Below, one piece after another: positions 9,672-20,500 of a stretch of DNA of 51,882 bases (positions are counted from its first letter, which is position 1; each line of letters begins with the position of its first letter). The notes below the pieces were generated by a model. The model was not told where the DNA came from. It did not search any database and saw only the letters and a list, made by a program, of their open reading frames with translations. The position numbers and the translations under genes were made by a program. The DNA is from Trichodesmium erythraeum GBRTRLIN201 (GTDB taxonomy: Bacteria; Cyanobacteriota; Cyanobacteriia; Cyanobacteriales; Microcoleaceae): assembly GCA_018457135.1 (NCBI GenBank), contig JAGGDU010000041.1, positions 1 through 51,882 of the forward strand, given 5' to 3'.

Positions 9672-9692
9672 CTGATAACTAATAACTGAAAT
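9672..9692. repeat. Heptanucleotide tandem repeat (STRR), CTGATAA type
   Basis: Three 7-bp units: CTGATAA, CTAATAA, CTGAAAT. The preceding bases (CAGTATTT, then GCTCTAGCTTCA, then CGGTA) resemble those before the clusters at 10943 and 24980, so the repeat is part of a larger dispersed element. Confidence 0.7.
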
Positions 9693-9694
9693 AA

Positions 9695-10813
9695 CTATTC
9701 TTCAATTTGCCATAAGTCTTTAATAAGCTCTTCATCAAGAATCTTTTTAGGTCTTAAGATTAACAAAGCTCGTCCAAGCAACGGTACATTAGGCTCCTCA
9801 TCAAACCACTGCATGATTATTTTACCCCCTTGGTCTACAATAAAATAACCATCTTTATTCCATTGACGTTGACTTCTATCTATAATCAATAAAACTTCCT
9901 CAGTAGCACCTGGTATAGGAGTAGGCAAGCGATCGCTATTTTCAATTATCGCCACTGGATCAACCGCATGGATGACAACTTGCCATCCAGGTATCGCTAC
10001 CCAAGCACCTGCTCCACCAGAAAATTTAACCATTCTAAATGGTTCGACTTCTTCCACAAGAGGTACTGCCTTAAAATCTTCTGTCTTCAGCGGTAATTTT
10101 CCGATCACAGGTAAAATGCGAGGTAAATCTTCTTCTAACTCTAGTCGATAAACTGGCAGACGGGGAGCAGGTCTTTGAGAAACAACAGTAAAATCAGTTA
10201 ATAGTTCTTCAAGCTGTTTTCTAGCTGTTTGAGAATCCACCAATTTTAGACCTTTAGCAATCAGACGAGACCTATGTTGTAGCTCGCTTTGTTGCCTAGC
10301 TTGTTTCCAACATTGATACCCTACTATATCTCCAGGAGAATCAGAAAATCCTTCTGGTATTGTTTTCATCTGAGCAAAATCTTTGATCGCTTTTACTACA
10401 TCTTTGACATCATCAACATCAAGATCGTGAGCAACTATAAACTCACTTGCAATGATTCTTTGTTCCTGACTTAAAACCCTCAACTCGTAAAGAATATCAC
10501 TACCTGTTCTCTCAAAGCGTGATAAAATATCAGCTTTGCTTAGTTTGAGAACATTTTTTTTAATGTCAGCATTGACAAGACTTGCATATACTTGAGACCC
10601 GACTATCACCTGATTTTGGTGTATCGGTTCAAACCCTGTTTCCTCAAAAATGTTCTGAGAAGTATATCCAGCTTTTTGTAGAGCAGCACAAGCGTTTCCC
10701 CATTCTACCCAACTACCTTCTTTGCGACGCAGCAAACCAATTAAGTTTTCTGGATCTACTAGATTTGTTAATTGTTGTTCCTGGTTAGGTGAGTTTTGTG
10801 GTGTTTCAGTCAT
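9695..10813 (-). CDS. raf1: Rubisco accumulation factor 1 (Raf1)
   Basis: 372 residues, the usual length of cyanobacterial Raf1, a cytoplasmic chaperone that acts after chaperonin to bring Rubisco large subunits together before small subunits replace it. The N-terminal helical domain carries LIGLLRRKEGSWVEWGNACA and LQKAGYTSQNIFEETGFEPI (residues about 23-65), which are diagnostic. A helical middle region and hinge lead to the C-terminal beta-sandwich dimerisation domain (about 215-355), with PVYRLELEEDLPRILPV and FSGGAGAWVAIPGWQVV. The ATG start is backed by a short acidic, Gln-rich leader typical of the family. A HIP1 octamer lies at 9929-9936. The gene is monocistronic, flanked on both sides by STRR-bearing spacers. 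Confidence 0.92.
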   Translation of the reverse strand: MTETPQNSPNQEQQLTNLVDPENLIGLLRRKEGSWVEWGNACAALQKAGYTSQNIFEETGFEPIHQNQVIVGSQVYASLVNADIKKNVLKLSKADILSRFERTGSDILYELRVLSQEQRIIASEFIVAHDLDVDDVKDVVKAIKDFAQMKTIPEGFSDSPGDIVGYQCWKQARQQSELQHRSRLIAKGLKLVDSQTARKQLEELLTDFTVVSQRPAPRLPVYRLELEEDLPRILPVIGKLPLKTEDFKAVPLVEEVEPFRMVKFSGGAGAWVAIPGWQVVIHAVDPVAIIENSDRLPTPIPGATEEVLLIIDRSQRQWNKDGYFIVDQGGKIIMQWFDEEPNVPLLGRALLILRPKKILDEELIKDLWQIEE

Positions 10814-10849
10814 AATTTAGAATGTTTTGTTTACAAATGAATATACTTT

Positions 10850-10960
10850 TGACAAAAAAAATCAGGTTAATAGCTTTCCCTATTTAAGGGGATGAGAAAA
10901 ATCAACTTCAGTATTTCAAGTCTCTGGCTTCAAAAGTCGGTACTGATAACTGATAACTGG
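10850..10960. repeat. Composite dispersed element ending in CTGATAA heptamers
   Basis: Begins TTTGACAAA, contains AATCAGGTTAATAGC and GGGGATGAGAAAAATC, and ends with two perfect CTGATAA units at 10943-10956 after GTCGGTA. Similar blocks occur in the same order at 24665-24705 and 24895-25014, and the terminal part occurs at 9650-9692. Confidence 0.6.
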
Positions 10961-11398
10961 TATGACCATACTACCAAAATTTTAGTTCCAGATCATAACC
11001 AAGCAATTTTAAATGTTCTCAGAAATATATATACAAAAATCAGCTAACTTTTATAATTTAGGAGTCAAAATTCAGCCATAAGAAATAGGAACAAGAGAAG
11101 ATCGCCTTGCCCTTATCAATAGAATTTTCACCAGTTCCTTTTTTGACAACTGGTAAATCATTTTCTGAGGTTAGCAGTGGCCGTAGCTGACCCATATCCT
11201 TACTTTCACTATAGTTTGATTTTCTAGTCATTGAAGTGAATATTCCCATAAGTTAGAGGCTTATGATCACCGAAGTATTCACAGAGTAAGTGCGACAGCT
11301 ACATCGCTCTCACTTGAATTTTTACATTCAAGACTTAAGTAAAAACCCGGTTGTCAAACATACAGCAGATTTCTGGCCAATTATCTAAAGGGTAAATG

Positions 11399-11466
11399 GT
11401 GAAAATTATGTAGTGGGAGTATCTTGCCCTATAGCTGGACCTGATAACAACAGAAAGCGCTATAAA
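11399..11466 (+). repeat. 68-bp dispersed repeat, copy 1
   Basis: Matches 49762-49828 in the opposite orientation. Shared blocks are GTGAAAAT, ATG.AGTG, ATCTT.CCCT, TAGCTG.ACC and ACAGAAAGCGCT.TAA. It lies in a spacer with no frame open on either strand. Confidence 0.65.
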
Positions 11467-11880
11467 ATTTCAACCAATTAAGGCCATCAACTCTTGGTTT
11501 CTTGTAGTAGTACGTTATTTCTGATAATTACAGAACTTACTGCTAATGTGTCAGGTACACACTTAGGGTGTAAAATCTGCCAATACAATAGCTTTACTAT
11601 TCACTCCTTCTAATTATGATATCTGCTCCAATCCTCCATCTCACTAACTTTATCTTACAGTTTTAAGCAATCGGAATACGAGATTTATACCATAGTCTTA
11701 TTCTGCTATAGTAATATGAAATATATTAATTTTTACTACCAAATATTGATGGGAAGATAGGTAAACAGTGTGGGAATTACTATATAGTAGTCCGTCCATT
11801 AGTTGTGACAAAATTCTATACTAAAAAAGTTTGGGAAAGTCTAATATTTGACCAGAACGCAAAAAAAATTCAAATAACTT

Positions 11881-12009
11881 AAGTAAGTCGGTGTTGACAT
11901 TGGTTGCTATGTAACAAAATTTAAATTGAACTCAAATCAACTCTTTAGAGGAGCTTGAAGTCAGTATACAAATCTTAATATAGCTAATTTTTTTCATTCC
12001 TACCTACTT
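11881..12009 (+). repeat. MITE-like 129-bp repeat with terminal inverted repeats, copy A
   Basis: Starts AAGTAAGT and ends ACCTACTT (7 of 8 bases form an inverted repeat). It shares most of its length with 21987-22114 read on the other strand, including the core GAGGAGCTTGAAGTCAGTA, the block TTAATATAGCTA, and GGTGTTGA near the left end. It does not encode a protein. Confidence 0.7.
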
Positions 12010-12754
12010 ATCTATAGATGGAGTAACATCTTTCCATCAATTATAGGAATTTATTTGATGTATCTATCCATTAACTTAGAGCAGTTTTGACCACTATTTT
12101 CTCAGGATTAATAGTTAGAATATCATTGTTTTTCAAACAAAATTACAAAAGAAAAATTAGCTAATGAATTACCTGTTATAGTAATTAAAACTATATCTAT
12201 TAAATCATAAGTAAAATCCTTAGCCAACTCTAGTATATTTTAGGTATCATTTCCCTATTTTTATTTATATATCATTCCCCCATTTTTTAAGTCTATTTAT
12301 ATTAGTATTTATCAGGAAAATTTATTTTTATATTTGATAATTTTTCAAGTTTTTCCCTTTTTATAAAATTTATAAAAATTGATTTATTAATATTTATTAA
12401 TGATAAAACTAATATTCAGTAGCGATCGCTGCTAGAGATTATACTAAATTGTACAGTATAATTTTGGGGGCAGCACTGCTGGCTGAAGTATTTACAAATT
12501 TCAGCTCAAAGTGCACTCAAGAATTGGTTGACAAAATATAATGTATAAAGTTAGCAAAATATACTGTTATAGTTAGTCTAAACTCCAGTAGTTAATGTGG
12601 CCTATAATAATTTTCGGCTTAATTAATAAAGATAAATGGCTGGAAATAGTACTTAATAGGTAGATAATTATTTAAAAGTATATCTTTGTTCCTAATTTAT
12701 AAATAGAATTTATATTATGTTACTTTAAAGATACGATTTAAGGGGTTTGTTTGA

Positions 12755-13693
12755 ATGGAAGTAATTCCTCAACAGTTAGATAGTATTAGAAATCAACTGA
12801 TGAGCCTAACCAGAAAAAAGAAACCATTAATGCTGGTAGTAGATGATGAACCAGATAATTTGGACTTACTATACCGGGCTTTTCGACGAGATTTTAATGT
12901 TCTCAAAGCTGAAAGCGGGATCAAGGCCTTAGAAATTTTAGCTTTAGAGGGAGAGGTGGCAATTATTATATCCGATCAACGAATGCCAGAAATGAAAGGT
13001 ACAGAGTTTTTAAGTAAAACTTTGCCCCAGTTTCCTAATACAATTAGAATTATTCTGACCGGATTTACTGATGTTGAAGACTTAGTAGAGGCCATAAACT
13101 ATGGACAGGTATATAAATATATTACTAAGCCTTGGGATCCAAATGAACTCAAGAAAGTTGTACAAAAGGCTGCACAAACTTATCAAGTTTTAAATCAACG
13201 TACTGAATATCTGGAAAAGTATCAAACTCAATTGCATTTATTGAACACTGTTGTCCATATTTCTCAGAAATCTGAGAGCATTGAAGAAGCTTTGGCAGAA
13301 ATTTCATCCATCTATAATGAAACTTTTTCTACAGATGTATGTATTTTACAATTGGTTGAGAATAATAGTTTAAGCTCAATTCAAGGATTTAGTAGTAGAG
13401 TTGGCCAGGTGGATAACTGGTTGACTAACGATCCCCTGGCAATTGAAGCGATCACTTCTGGGAATGTACAATCAGTGATAAATGTTTCAGAAAATACTAA
13501 GCTTTCTGATGTTGTACATTATCAGGCTTTAGGAATAGAGACTCATCTTGTCATTCCAATTTTCCACCGCCAAAAACTTCTAGCGTTAATGTCACTGCAA
13601 TGGCAAAAAAACAATACACTAGACCCAGAAGAACTGAGTACAATTAATATCTCAGCTCAATTACTAGCATTGAGTTTGAATAACTTTAAATAG
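12755..13693 (+). CDS. Response regulator with REC and GAF domains
   Basis: 312 residues. REC domain at about 25-140 with acidic pocket D30/D31, phosphoacceptor D74 in ISDQRMP, T102 and K125 in YITKPWDP; the DQRMPEMKG version is typical of RpfG-like and cyanobacterial regulators. A short helix follows (about 145-165), then a GAF-like domain (about 165-310) ending LSLNNFK. No HD-GYP, GGDEF or kinase output is present, so output is probably through GAF ligand sensing or protein contact. The partner kinase is not nearby. menG starts 30 bp downstream and may be co-transcribed. The start is an ATG preceded by AAGGGG at a slightly long spacing. Confidence 0.85.
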   Translation: MEVIPQQLDSIRNQLMSLTRKKKPLMLVVDDEPDNLDLLYRAFRRDFNVLKAESGIKALEILALEGEVAIIISDQRMPEMKGTEFLSKTLPQFPNTIRIILTGFTDVEDLVEAINYGQVYKYITKPWDPNELKKVVQKAAQTYQVLNQRTEYLEKYQTQLHLLNTVVHISQKSESIEEALAEISSIYNETFSTDVCILQLVENNSLSSIQGFSSRVGQVDNWLTNDPLAIEAITSGNVQSVINVSENTKLSDVVHYQALGIETHLVIPIFHRQKLLALMSLQWQKNNTLDPEELSTINISAQLLALSLNNFK

Positions 13694-13723
13694 CTTGAAA
13701 CTAGGAAATTTTGACTTAATTTT

Positions 13724-14425
13724 ATGACTGATGATTCCATAGAAGTTAAAGCTATATTTAACAAGATAGCTCCAGTCTATGACCAACTGAATGATTTATT
13801 AAGTCTGGGAATACATAAAGTCTGGAAACAAATGGCTGTAAGATGGAGTGAGCCTGACTATGGCTCTACTTGTCTAGATTTATGTTGTGGTAGTGGCGAT
13901 TTAGCTTATATGCTGGCCAAGCATGTAGGAAATACAGGTCACGTCTTTGGAGTCGATTTTTCTCGGGAGCAGTTAGCGATCGCTCGCAACCGCGAACCCC
14001 CTCTATTGAATAAAATTAGTCCTATTCATTGGGTTGAAGCTAACGCTTTAAGTCTACCTTTTCCTCATAATTATTTCGATTGTGCTACAATGGGATATGG
14101 CCTGCGTAATGTATCCAATATTCCCCTTTGTTTGCAAGAGTTATATCGGGTCTTAAAGCCTAATGCTAAGGCAGCAATTCTAGATATGCATTGTCCCAGT
14201 AGTTCGACTATACGATGGTTTCAAAAGTGGTATCTAGATACAGTTGTAGTTCCTGTGGCTAGTAATTTGGGTTTAACTAAGGAATATGCTTATATTAGTC
14301 CTAGTTTAACCAAATTTCTCACAGGTAAAGACCAGGTAGCTCTGGCATATAAATTAGGATTTGTCAATGCTAAACATTACCCCATTATTGGGGGTATGAT
14401 GGGAATATTAGTAATTACAAAATAA
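13724..14425 (+). CDS. menG: 2-phytyl-1,4-naphthoquinone (demethylphylloquinone) methyltransferase
   Basis: 233 residues, of the UbiE/MenG SAM-dependent methyltransferase family and the length typical for cyanobacteria. It performs the last ring methylation in phylloquinone synthesis, which supplies the photosystem I quinone cofactor. Key marks are FNKIAPVYDQLNDLLSLGIH at 12-31, the SAM-binding CLDLCCGSGDLAYML (about 50-64), GVDFSREQL, ATMGYGLRNV (about 122-131), ELYRVLKPNAKAAILD, and the C-terminal VNAKHYPIIGGMMGILV. The choice of MenG over UbiE rests on the cyanobacterial setting, where ubiquinone is absent. A HIP1 octamer lies in the gene at 13976-13983. It lies between a REC-GAF regulator and a DUF445 gene, all on the plus strand. 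Confidence 0.92.
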   Translation: MTDDSIEVKAIFNKIAPVYDQLNDLLSLGIHKVWKQMAVRWSEPDYGSTCLDLCCGSGDLAYMLAKHVGNTGHVFGVDFSREQLAIARNREPPLLNKISPIHWVEANALSLPFPHNYFDCATMGYGLRNVSNIPLCLQELYRVLKPNAKAAILDMHCPSSSTIRWFQKWYLDTVVVPVASNLGLTKEYAYISPSLTKFLTGKDQVALAYKLGFVNAKHYPIIGGMMGILVITK

Positions 14426-14488
14426 TTTATCCTAAATTGTAGCAAAGAATAGACAGCGCTTTACAACTTTGCTCTTAGGTAATTAAAA

Positions 14489-15715
14489 TTGTCTAATATC
14501 TGGCTTTATTTTGTACCACCAATTGCAGGTGGAATTATTGGCTATTTCACTAATGATATAGCCATAAAAATGTTATTTCGTCCTTATCGTCCTTATTATA
14601 TTTTTAGGCGAAAGCTACCCTTTACTCCAGGATTAATTCCTGCTAACCAAGAACGTTTAGCAAAACGGGTTGCTGATACCATCATGGGATCTTTGTTAAC
14701 TCCATCAGAGTTACAAAACTTAGCACGTCGTTTATTACAAACTGAACGGATGGAAGCAGCTATTCTGTGGCTGCTGCAAATGTCTTTAGACCAATTAAAG
14801 CTCAATACAGATACCAAGAGTACCAAAATTTTGGCAAATATTCTACGGGATTTATTGGGTCAATCTTTGCCACGACTTCTTAAAGTCTGGGCGAAGAGAG
14901 AATATTTTTTAGAAGCTCAAATAAACCAAATTTTTGACCAGATTTTGCTAGAGTTTCAACTAACTGAAATACAAGCAGCCCAACTATCAGATTGGCTGCT
15001 TAAAGTAGTTGTGCCACCAGATGTATTAAGAAAGACTTTAATTGATTTTCTCACAGATCAAAATATTTCCATTATTGATGAAGGTTTTCGAGAAAAAGCT
15101 AGTGGTACTTATTGGGTAGTAGCTAATTTGTTTGGGCTGCGTAATACTTTAACTAGGTTAAGGACTTTTTGTTTAGATGAGAGAGATTTAACTAATCAAC
15201 GCTTAATGGAATTAATTACTGCATTGGCTGTTAAAGAAAGAATTACTGAATGGTTACACAGTCTTTCAATGCAAAATTTACCTGTTTCTACAGTACGCGA
15301 GTTAAGAAACACAATGCAGAATAGTGTACGTTTATATCTACAAGAAAATGGTACTGATTTGATTCAAGCTTTAAGTTTATCTGTTGCATGGGAACATATT
15401 GCAGATTTAATCATTAATCGTTTACAGGCTTCATCAATAATGAATAGTTCTCTGGAGTTAGTAAGTCGAGAACTAGCGTTAATTTTAGAACGTTACTTGG
15501 AGCGAGATTTAGAAAATATAGTCGCTCTGGCAATTCCTATTTTAAATATAGATCAAGTGATTATTGATCGTATCAAGGGTACTTCTGCTGAAGAATTGGA
15601 AGTTGCTGTTAATGTAATTGTTAAAAATGAGTTGCAAGCTATTGTTAATTTGGGTGGAGTTTTAGGTGTTGTTGTTGGCTCGTTTCAGACGATTTTGTTA
15701 GTACTACAAAGGTGA
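14489..15715 (+). CDS. DUF445 family membrane-anchored protein
   Basis: 408 residues. The N-terminal [20 protein letters not shown] (5-24) and [11 protein letters not shown] motif, [20 protein letters not shown], and a C-terminal [19 protein letters not shown] hydrophobic segment are hallmarks of DUF445, whose biochemical role is unknown. The middle is a long amphipathic helical region. The best start is a TTG at 14489, with TTAGGT about 8 bases upstream; no in-frame ATG gives the conserved N-terminus, so the unusual start is supported by homology-type reasoning. It follows menG by 63 bp. Confidence 0.85.
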   Translation: MSNIWLYFVPPIAGGIIGYFTNDIAIKMLFRPYRPYYIFRRKLPFTPGLIPANQERLAKRVADTIMGSLLTPSELQNLARRLLQTERMEAAILWLLQMSLDQLKLNTDTKSTKILANILRDLLGQSLPRLLKVWAKREYFLEAQINQIFDQILLEFQLTEIQAAQLSDWLLKVVVPPDVLRKTLIDFLTDQNISIIDEGFREKASGTYWVVANLFGLRNTLTRLRTFCLDERDLTNQRLMELITALAVKERITEWLHSLSMQNLPVSTVRELRNTMQNSVRLYLQENGTDLIQALSLSVAWEHIADLIINRLQASSIMNSSLELVSRELALILERYLERDLENIVALAIPILNIDQVIIDRIKGTSAEELEVAVNVIVKNELQAIVNLGGVLGVVVGSFQTILLVLQR

Positions 15716-15926
15716 GGTTAACTTAGAATGAAATGAAGGATGAATGCAAAAAAACCTTCTACAATAAAGAAGTCATAAGGGAGTATTGAGGGACTGAAAT
15801 CCCATTTTCAACTCTGGGTTATTTCAGTTATCAATTAGCTGAAACCAAAACCTTAAAATACTGAAAAAAATTTTACTCTCTGAGCTGCAACTATTGAAAA
15901 TATTAATAAGTCTGTTTCTTAACACT

Positions 15927-16190
15927 ATGCCAACTTCAAACTTAAACAACTCTCATCCTCAAACTAAACTTAATCCAGAAAAATATGCTCGCCTTAAAGC
16001 TGAACTAGATGCTCCTTATCGAGGATTACGAAAATTTATCTATGTGGCTTTTGCCATTTCGGGTTTTATTGGAGCTTTTATCTATTTAGCCCAAATTATT
16101 GCTGGCAACAATATCGGTTCTGCTTTTCCTAACTTTGCTTTACAAGTAGGAGTCATGGTCTTGATGATTTGGTTATTTCGTTTGGAGTAA
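15927..16190 (+). CDS. DUF3493 (LPA1/Rep27-like) small membrane protein
   Basis: 87 residues from the ATG at 15927; a longer frame back to a TTG at 15894 is possible but adds an unconserved leader. The core LNPEKYARLKAELDAPYRGLR (about 15-35) followed by two membrane segments (about 36-58 and 69-85) fits DUF3493. This family includes the domain of plant LPA1/Rep27 proteins involved in photosystem II assembly and repair. Function in cyanobacteria is less clear, so the PSII link is inference. It is likely in the thylakoid or plasma membrane. It sits 210 bp after the DUF445 gene on the same strand. Confidence 0.75.
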   Translation: MPTSNLNNSHPQTKLNPEKYARLKAELDAPYRGLRKFIYVAFAISGFIGAFIYLAQIIAGNNIGSAFPNFALQVGVMVLMIWLFRLE

Positions 16191-16850
16191 TAATAATTCT
16201 TTTGTATTAAAGCTAACTTTTTGTCAAACTTCAGTTATTAAATAATAACTAATATAAAAAAAATCACTTTTTTACTCTCTTGAGCTAAGTTAATGTTAAT
16301 CATTATTATGTTTATTTCTTCTCTACTAATATACTTACCTACTTTTCTACTCAATAAAATGTAGACAAGTTTTTGATAAATACTATAACAGGCTAAGACT
16401 TTTCTTCTAGTGTCTAATTGTCAAAATTAGTAATAGTATTTTTAAGTTAAGCATCTTTGACTTCACATTTTTTTTCTGAATAAAAAAGCCTAGGGCTTGG
16501 GTTTCTCAAGTTATAAATCTGTGAACTTCTCAATTACTTACTTAATGGCCATTAAAATATAACTATTAGCAGTATTTTATAAATATATTTACTTTTACAA
16601 TTAGACACTAGTATAGTAATACGCAAATAGGTTAAAAAATTTATCAATGCTCAAAGTTAGTTAGAGACTACTTCTGAGTTCTGACTTGCCTATAGCGCTA
16701 TAAGTCATGATTCCTCTTATATTTCAAGTAATAAAAGTTTATATTTGGTAACAAGGATATATACTTGGCCATAAAAATATAGAAAAATAAAGAAAATATT
16801 ATGAAACTAGAGATTCCTGTAATTTTATTGTCAAATAGTAAGTATAAATA

Positions 16851-16920
16851 AATTGAGGTCAGCTAATATAAAGACCTTAAACTTTAATTGGGGTTAACTA
16901 ATATAAAAACCCTAAATATA
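16851..16920. repeat. Two tandem 35-bp units, each a hairpin with the same 12-nt loop
   Basis: Units 16851-16885 and 16886-16920. Unit 1 pairs AGGTC (16856-16860) with GACCT (16873-16877); unit 2 pairs GGGTT (16891-16895) with AACCC (16908-16912). The stems differ at two positions on each side in a way that keeps pairing. The loops AGCTAATATAAA and AACTAATATAAA differ at one base. Confidence 0.75.
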
Positions 16921-16946
16921 AAAAGTCAGTTTTTAAACACGAAATG

Positions 16947-16981
16947 AAATGCCTAGATCATATTTATGGGACTAGGCATTT
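16947..16981. terminator. 10-bp stem-loop, terminator-like
   Basis: AAATGCCTAG (16947-16956) pairs with CTAGGCATTT (16972-16981) around a 15-base loop, followed by TGTGTTTTA. The T-run is interrupted, so function as a terminator for upstream plus-strand transcription is possible but not firm. Confidence 0.45.
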
Positions 16982-17018
16982 TGTGTTTTACAATTCTATT
17001 GTTGATGTACGAGTTTAA

Positions 17019-17058
17019 TTCTAGTGTCAGGCACACTAGAAGCGGGTAAGATGCCCGC
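17019..17058. repeat. Two adjacent palindromic hairpins
   Basis: TTCTAGTGT (17019-17027) pairs with ACACTAGAA (17033-17041), and GCGGG (17042-17046) with CCCGC (17054-17058). The second stands out as GC-rich in this AT-rich spacer. The string TAAGATGCC is shared with the repeat copy at 49801, hinting at a common family. Confidence 0.6.
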
Positions 17059-17188
17059 ACAAAAGGGATTTGAATGTTAATATTTATTCCTTACATATTT
17101 ATGCCTTACATACTTTGGAATTTGCTCTTTATAATTATGCCAAAATTAAAAAATAAATTAACAAAACTTTAACATAGCTTACTTTTTT

Positions 17189-17374
17189 TTAATAAGCTAG
17201 TGTTTCCAGAGTTTCTCGTAAATATAAACTAACTTGTCTATCTAACAGTATATTTTGCTGATCATTACTATTAACTTTATGTTCTAATTGCCATCTCTTA
17301 AAGCCCGAAGTTAAAGCTATCGCTTGCTTCAAACTATCCCAAACTTCAATTGAAGTAACATTAATATTACTCAT
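17189..17374 (-). CDS. Small conserved-looking protein downstream of infB
   Basis: 61 residues, starting at an ATG with CAGG 8-10 bases upstream. The sequence is coherent, with VTSIEVWDSLKQAIALTSGF and a C-terminal YLRETLETLAY, soluble, with no membrane segment. I believe similar short proteins occur across filamentous cyanobacteria but cannot name a family or function. It lies 188 bp after infB on the same strand and may be read through from it. Confidence 0.55.
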   Translation of the reverse strand: MSNINVTSIEVWDSLKQAIALTSGFKRWQLEHKVNSNDQQNILLDRQVSLYLRETLETLAY

Positions 17375-17562
17375 AACATTTACCTGATTTACGGAAGGAC
17401 ACTCTGAGAAATTGCTGATATTTCAACTTTTTCTTTAATTTAAAGATAGCTCACTAACCACAAACCAAGCATTTATATCATATTATATTGTCACCAAACC
17501 TTGACTTTATTAGATAATAAAACTACTCTAGTCTTTCCGAATTCTGTCCAATACTAACTATT

Positions 17563-20500
17563 TTAGGTAGACAGTTTCCGACGCTTAGTTACCATTTGAT
17601 AGGCCTCAATTATATCACCTTCACTCCAATTATTAAAGTTGTCGAAACTAACACCACATTCATAACCTGCATTCACTTCTTTAACATCATCCTTCATACG
17701 TCTAAGGGAGTCCAATATACCTTGATATACAATTTCTCCATTGCGACGTACTCGTACTTTGCAATTACGGACAACTTTACCAGATAGCACATAGCAACCA
17801 GCAACAGCACCACGGTTAATTGTAAATACAGCACGGACTTCTACTTGACCTAATGGTTCTTCTATAAGTTCAGGATCTAACAAACCTTCCATTGCCCCTT
17901 GGATATCATCCAAGAGTTTATAGATAACATTATATTCACGCACATCAACTCCAGCCGCATCTGCTGCCTGACGTGCTCCTGATGCCATGGTCGTATTAAA
18001 GCCAATAATTACAGCTTCACTAGCTGCTGCTAAGTCAATATCTGTCTCTGTCACTTCTCCAGCTCCAGATAACAGTAACCTTAGTTGAACTTCTTTTTGA
18101 GGTAGTTGTCGTAGAGCTGCAACAATAGCCTCTATTGAACCTTGAACATCCCCTTTTAGTATCAAGTTAAGTTCCTTGAGCTCTCCTTCCTGTGCACGAA
18201 CTGAAACAGCACCCAAACTAGTTCTACGCATTATCCGAGATTCTCTTTTCGCATCTGCTCTTTCTGTCGTAATAGCTGAAGCTTCTTTTTCATTCTTAAA
18301 CACTTTAAACTCATCACCAGCCTGAGGCACATCTCTAAGACCCAAAACTTCTACAGCAAAGGATGGACTAGCCTTGTCTACTCGATAGCCTCGATCATCA
18401 ATCATGGCCCGCACTTTTCCATAGACTGAGCCTGCAACTATAATATCTCCTACTTTTAAAGTCCCATTTTGTACTAATAAAGTAGCTACTGGGCCTCTAG
18501 CTTTATCCAAATTAGCCTCAATCACTGTACCTTTAGCTAAACGCTCTGGATTAGCTTGTAAATCTTCTACCTCCGACACCAGTAAAATCATTTCCAGTAA
18601 GGTATCCAAATTTTGTTTCTGGATAGCACTAACTGGGACCATAATTGCATCTCCACCCCACTCTTCAGGTACTAGACCATGTTCCATCAATTCTTGTTTA
18701 ACACGATCTGGGTTAGCTTCTTCCTTATCAATTTTGTTAATTGCTACTATCAGTGGTACTTCTGCTGCTTTAGCATGGCTAATAGCTTCTATAGTTTGTG
18801 GTTGTACCCCATCATCCGCAGCAACAACCAAAACAGCAACATCTGTAACTCTTGCACCCCTAGCCCTCATTGCAGTAAAAGCTTCGTGACCAGGAGTATC
18901 TAAAAATACAACTTGCTGCATTTGGCCTTCATGTTCCACGTCAACATGGTAAGCTCCTATATGCTGAGTAATACCACCTGCTTCCCCGGCTGCTACTTTA
19001 GTTGCACGAATTGAGTCTAAAAGACTGGTTTTTCCATGATCGACGTGTCCCATAATTGTTACGACTGGAGGACGACGTTGAAGACTTGCCAAGTCTGTCT
19101 CCTCAAGTATTTCAGTTGTTTTCTTAGCTGCTGATTGCTCTTCTGGGACTTCTATTGGAATTCCTTCTTCTTTTACCACCATTTCTATGGTAGGAATATC
19201 TAAGCTTTCAGTAATATTAACTGCTATACCCTTCATAAACAGTCTTCTGATAATTTCTGTTTCTGGTATTGCTAAAGCCAATGCTAATTCCTGAACTGTC
19301 ATAGAGGCACTTATCACTAACTTTTCTACGGGTTTTAGTTCTGCAGATTGAGTTTGTTCATTACTTTCAGACTGGACGGACTCATGGGATTGACTAGATT
19401 TCTTTTTAAGATTAGAAATATTACTACCAGGCTGGGGTTTATTTTTTTCAGTAAAACTTTTTGGCTTTGCCGGACGAGCTAAAGATAAACTCATTGTTAC
19501 TGGTGCAGGTTTATTCAAAAGTTCTGCTAATTCTTCATCTTCATCTTCTAGCAATGGTTTTAGACGAAGACGTTTATTCTTTGCACTAGATTTAGCATTT
19601 TTCTGAATAACTTCGCTAGTATCTTCTTCTTCTTCTTCCCACTTTGAAACTTTCTTATCTTTCGTTAAAGTCGGCTTACTTGGAGCTATAGTTTTTCGCC
19701 TTGGTTTTTCTAAATCATAACTTACAGTTTCTGCTACATTATCTTCAGGCTCTTTCCCTTCTAAATCTAAACCTAAGTTAACGTCTGTTGATTCTTCTTT
19801 CAAAGGTGTTGTTAGTTTAGGTTTTGGTGCAAGTTGAGGTTTTTGTTCTTGTTTGAGTTTAACTGTCGGCTTCTCTCTATGTTTTGGCTTGAGTTGAGAA
19901 GAAGTGTCAGAAGCAGATGTTTTTACACTTTCTCTATTTTGGAAAGTATCTTTATTTTCTTTTTTAGATGCAATAGTAGGCTTTTCAATGGAAGTATCTT
20001 TATTTTCTTTTTTAGATACAATAGCAGGTTTTTCAAAAGGTTTTTCTTCCTTATCCTTTCTTTTCTTACCTTCTTGCTTTGGTTTTTTATTTTTTTGATT
20101 CGGCTTGTTAACACCAGTATTTCGTAAATTTCGATTCAAGCTAGGAGGTGCTGGTCTTGCAGGAGGAGCTACTAACTTAGGCACTTCTACTTTGGACTTT
20201 TCATTACTATCTGTTTTCTGAGGAACATAATTTTCCTTAACAGTATTGTCTTTATTTAATGGTCTATTGGGATGTTGCACTAGAGAATTATCGCCTACTT
20301 CTGAGTTATCTTTTAGTGTCTCTGACTTTAAAGATGAGTTTGGTCTTGATATACCAACTCGTTCAACTTGATTATTTAAGACTGAGGTATTTGGAGGAGT
20401 TGTCACTAAATTATTGTTTATTTTGCTGTGATTTTTTTGTTGAGATTTTTCTAATAATGGTTTAGGTTTACGTACTTCTAGTATCTGCTGTTTTTTCTGT

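Larger units (their letters stand above)
10814..12754. other. Long intergenic region (1.9 kb) holding three repeat elements
   Basis: No convincing gene. The region holds an STRR element (10850-10960), one copy of a 67/68-bp dispersed repeat (11399-11466), and one copy of a TIR-bounded 129-bp repeat (11881-12009). A HIP1 octamer lies at 12422-12429. The last 700 bp are very AT-rich and end in an AAGGGG ribosome-binding site for the response-regulator gene at 12755. A 63-codon minus frame at 11058-11249 looks accidental. Confidence 0.6.
16191..17188. other. Intergenic, 1.0 kb, with several hairpin elements
   Basis: No gene of recognisable type. From 16850 the spacer holds a two-unit 35-bp hairpin repeat, a 10-bp stem (16947-16981) and two GC-rich palindromes (17019-17058), described separately. 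The first 600 bp are plain AT-rich sequence. Confidence 0.6.

Noticed and set aside
19834-20127. 97-codon plus-strand frame rich in Phe and Leu
   Set aside because: Lies opposite the Lys/Glu-rich linker of infB; it is the antisense of those codons.
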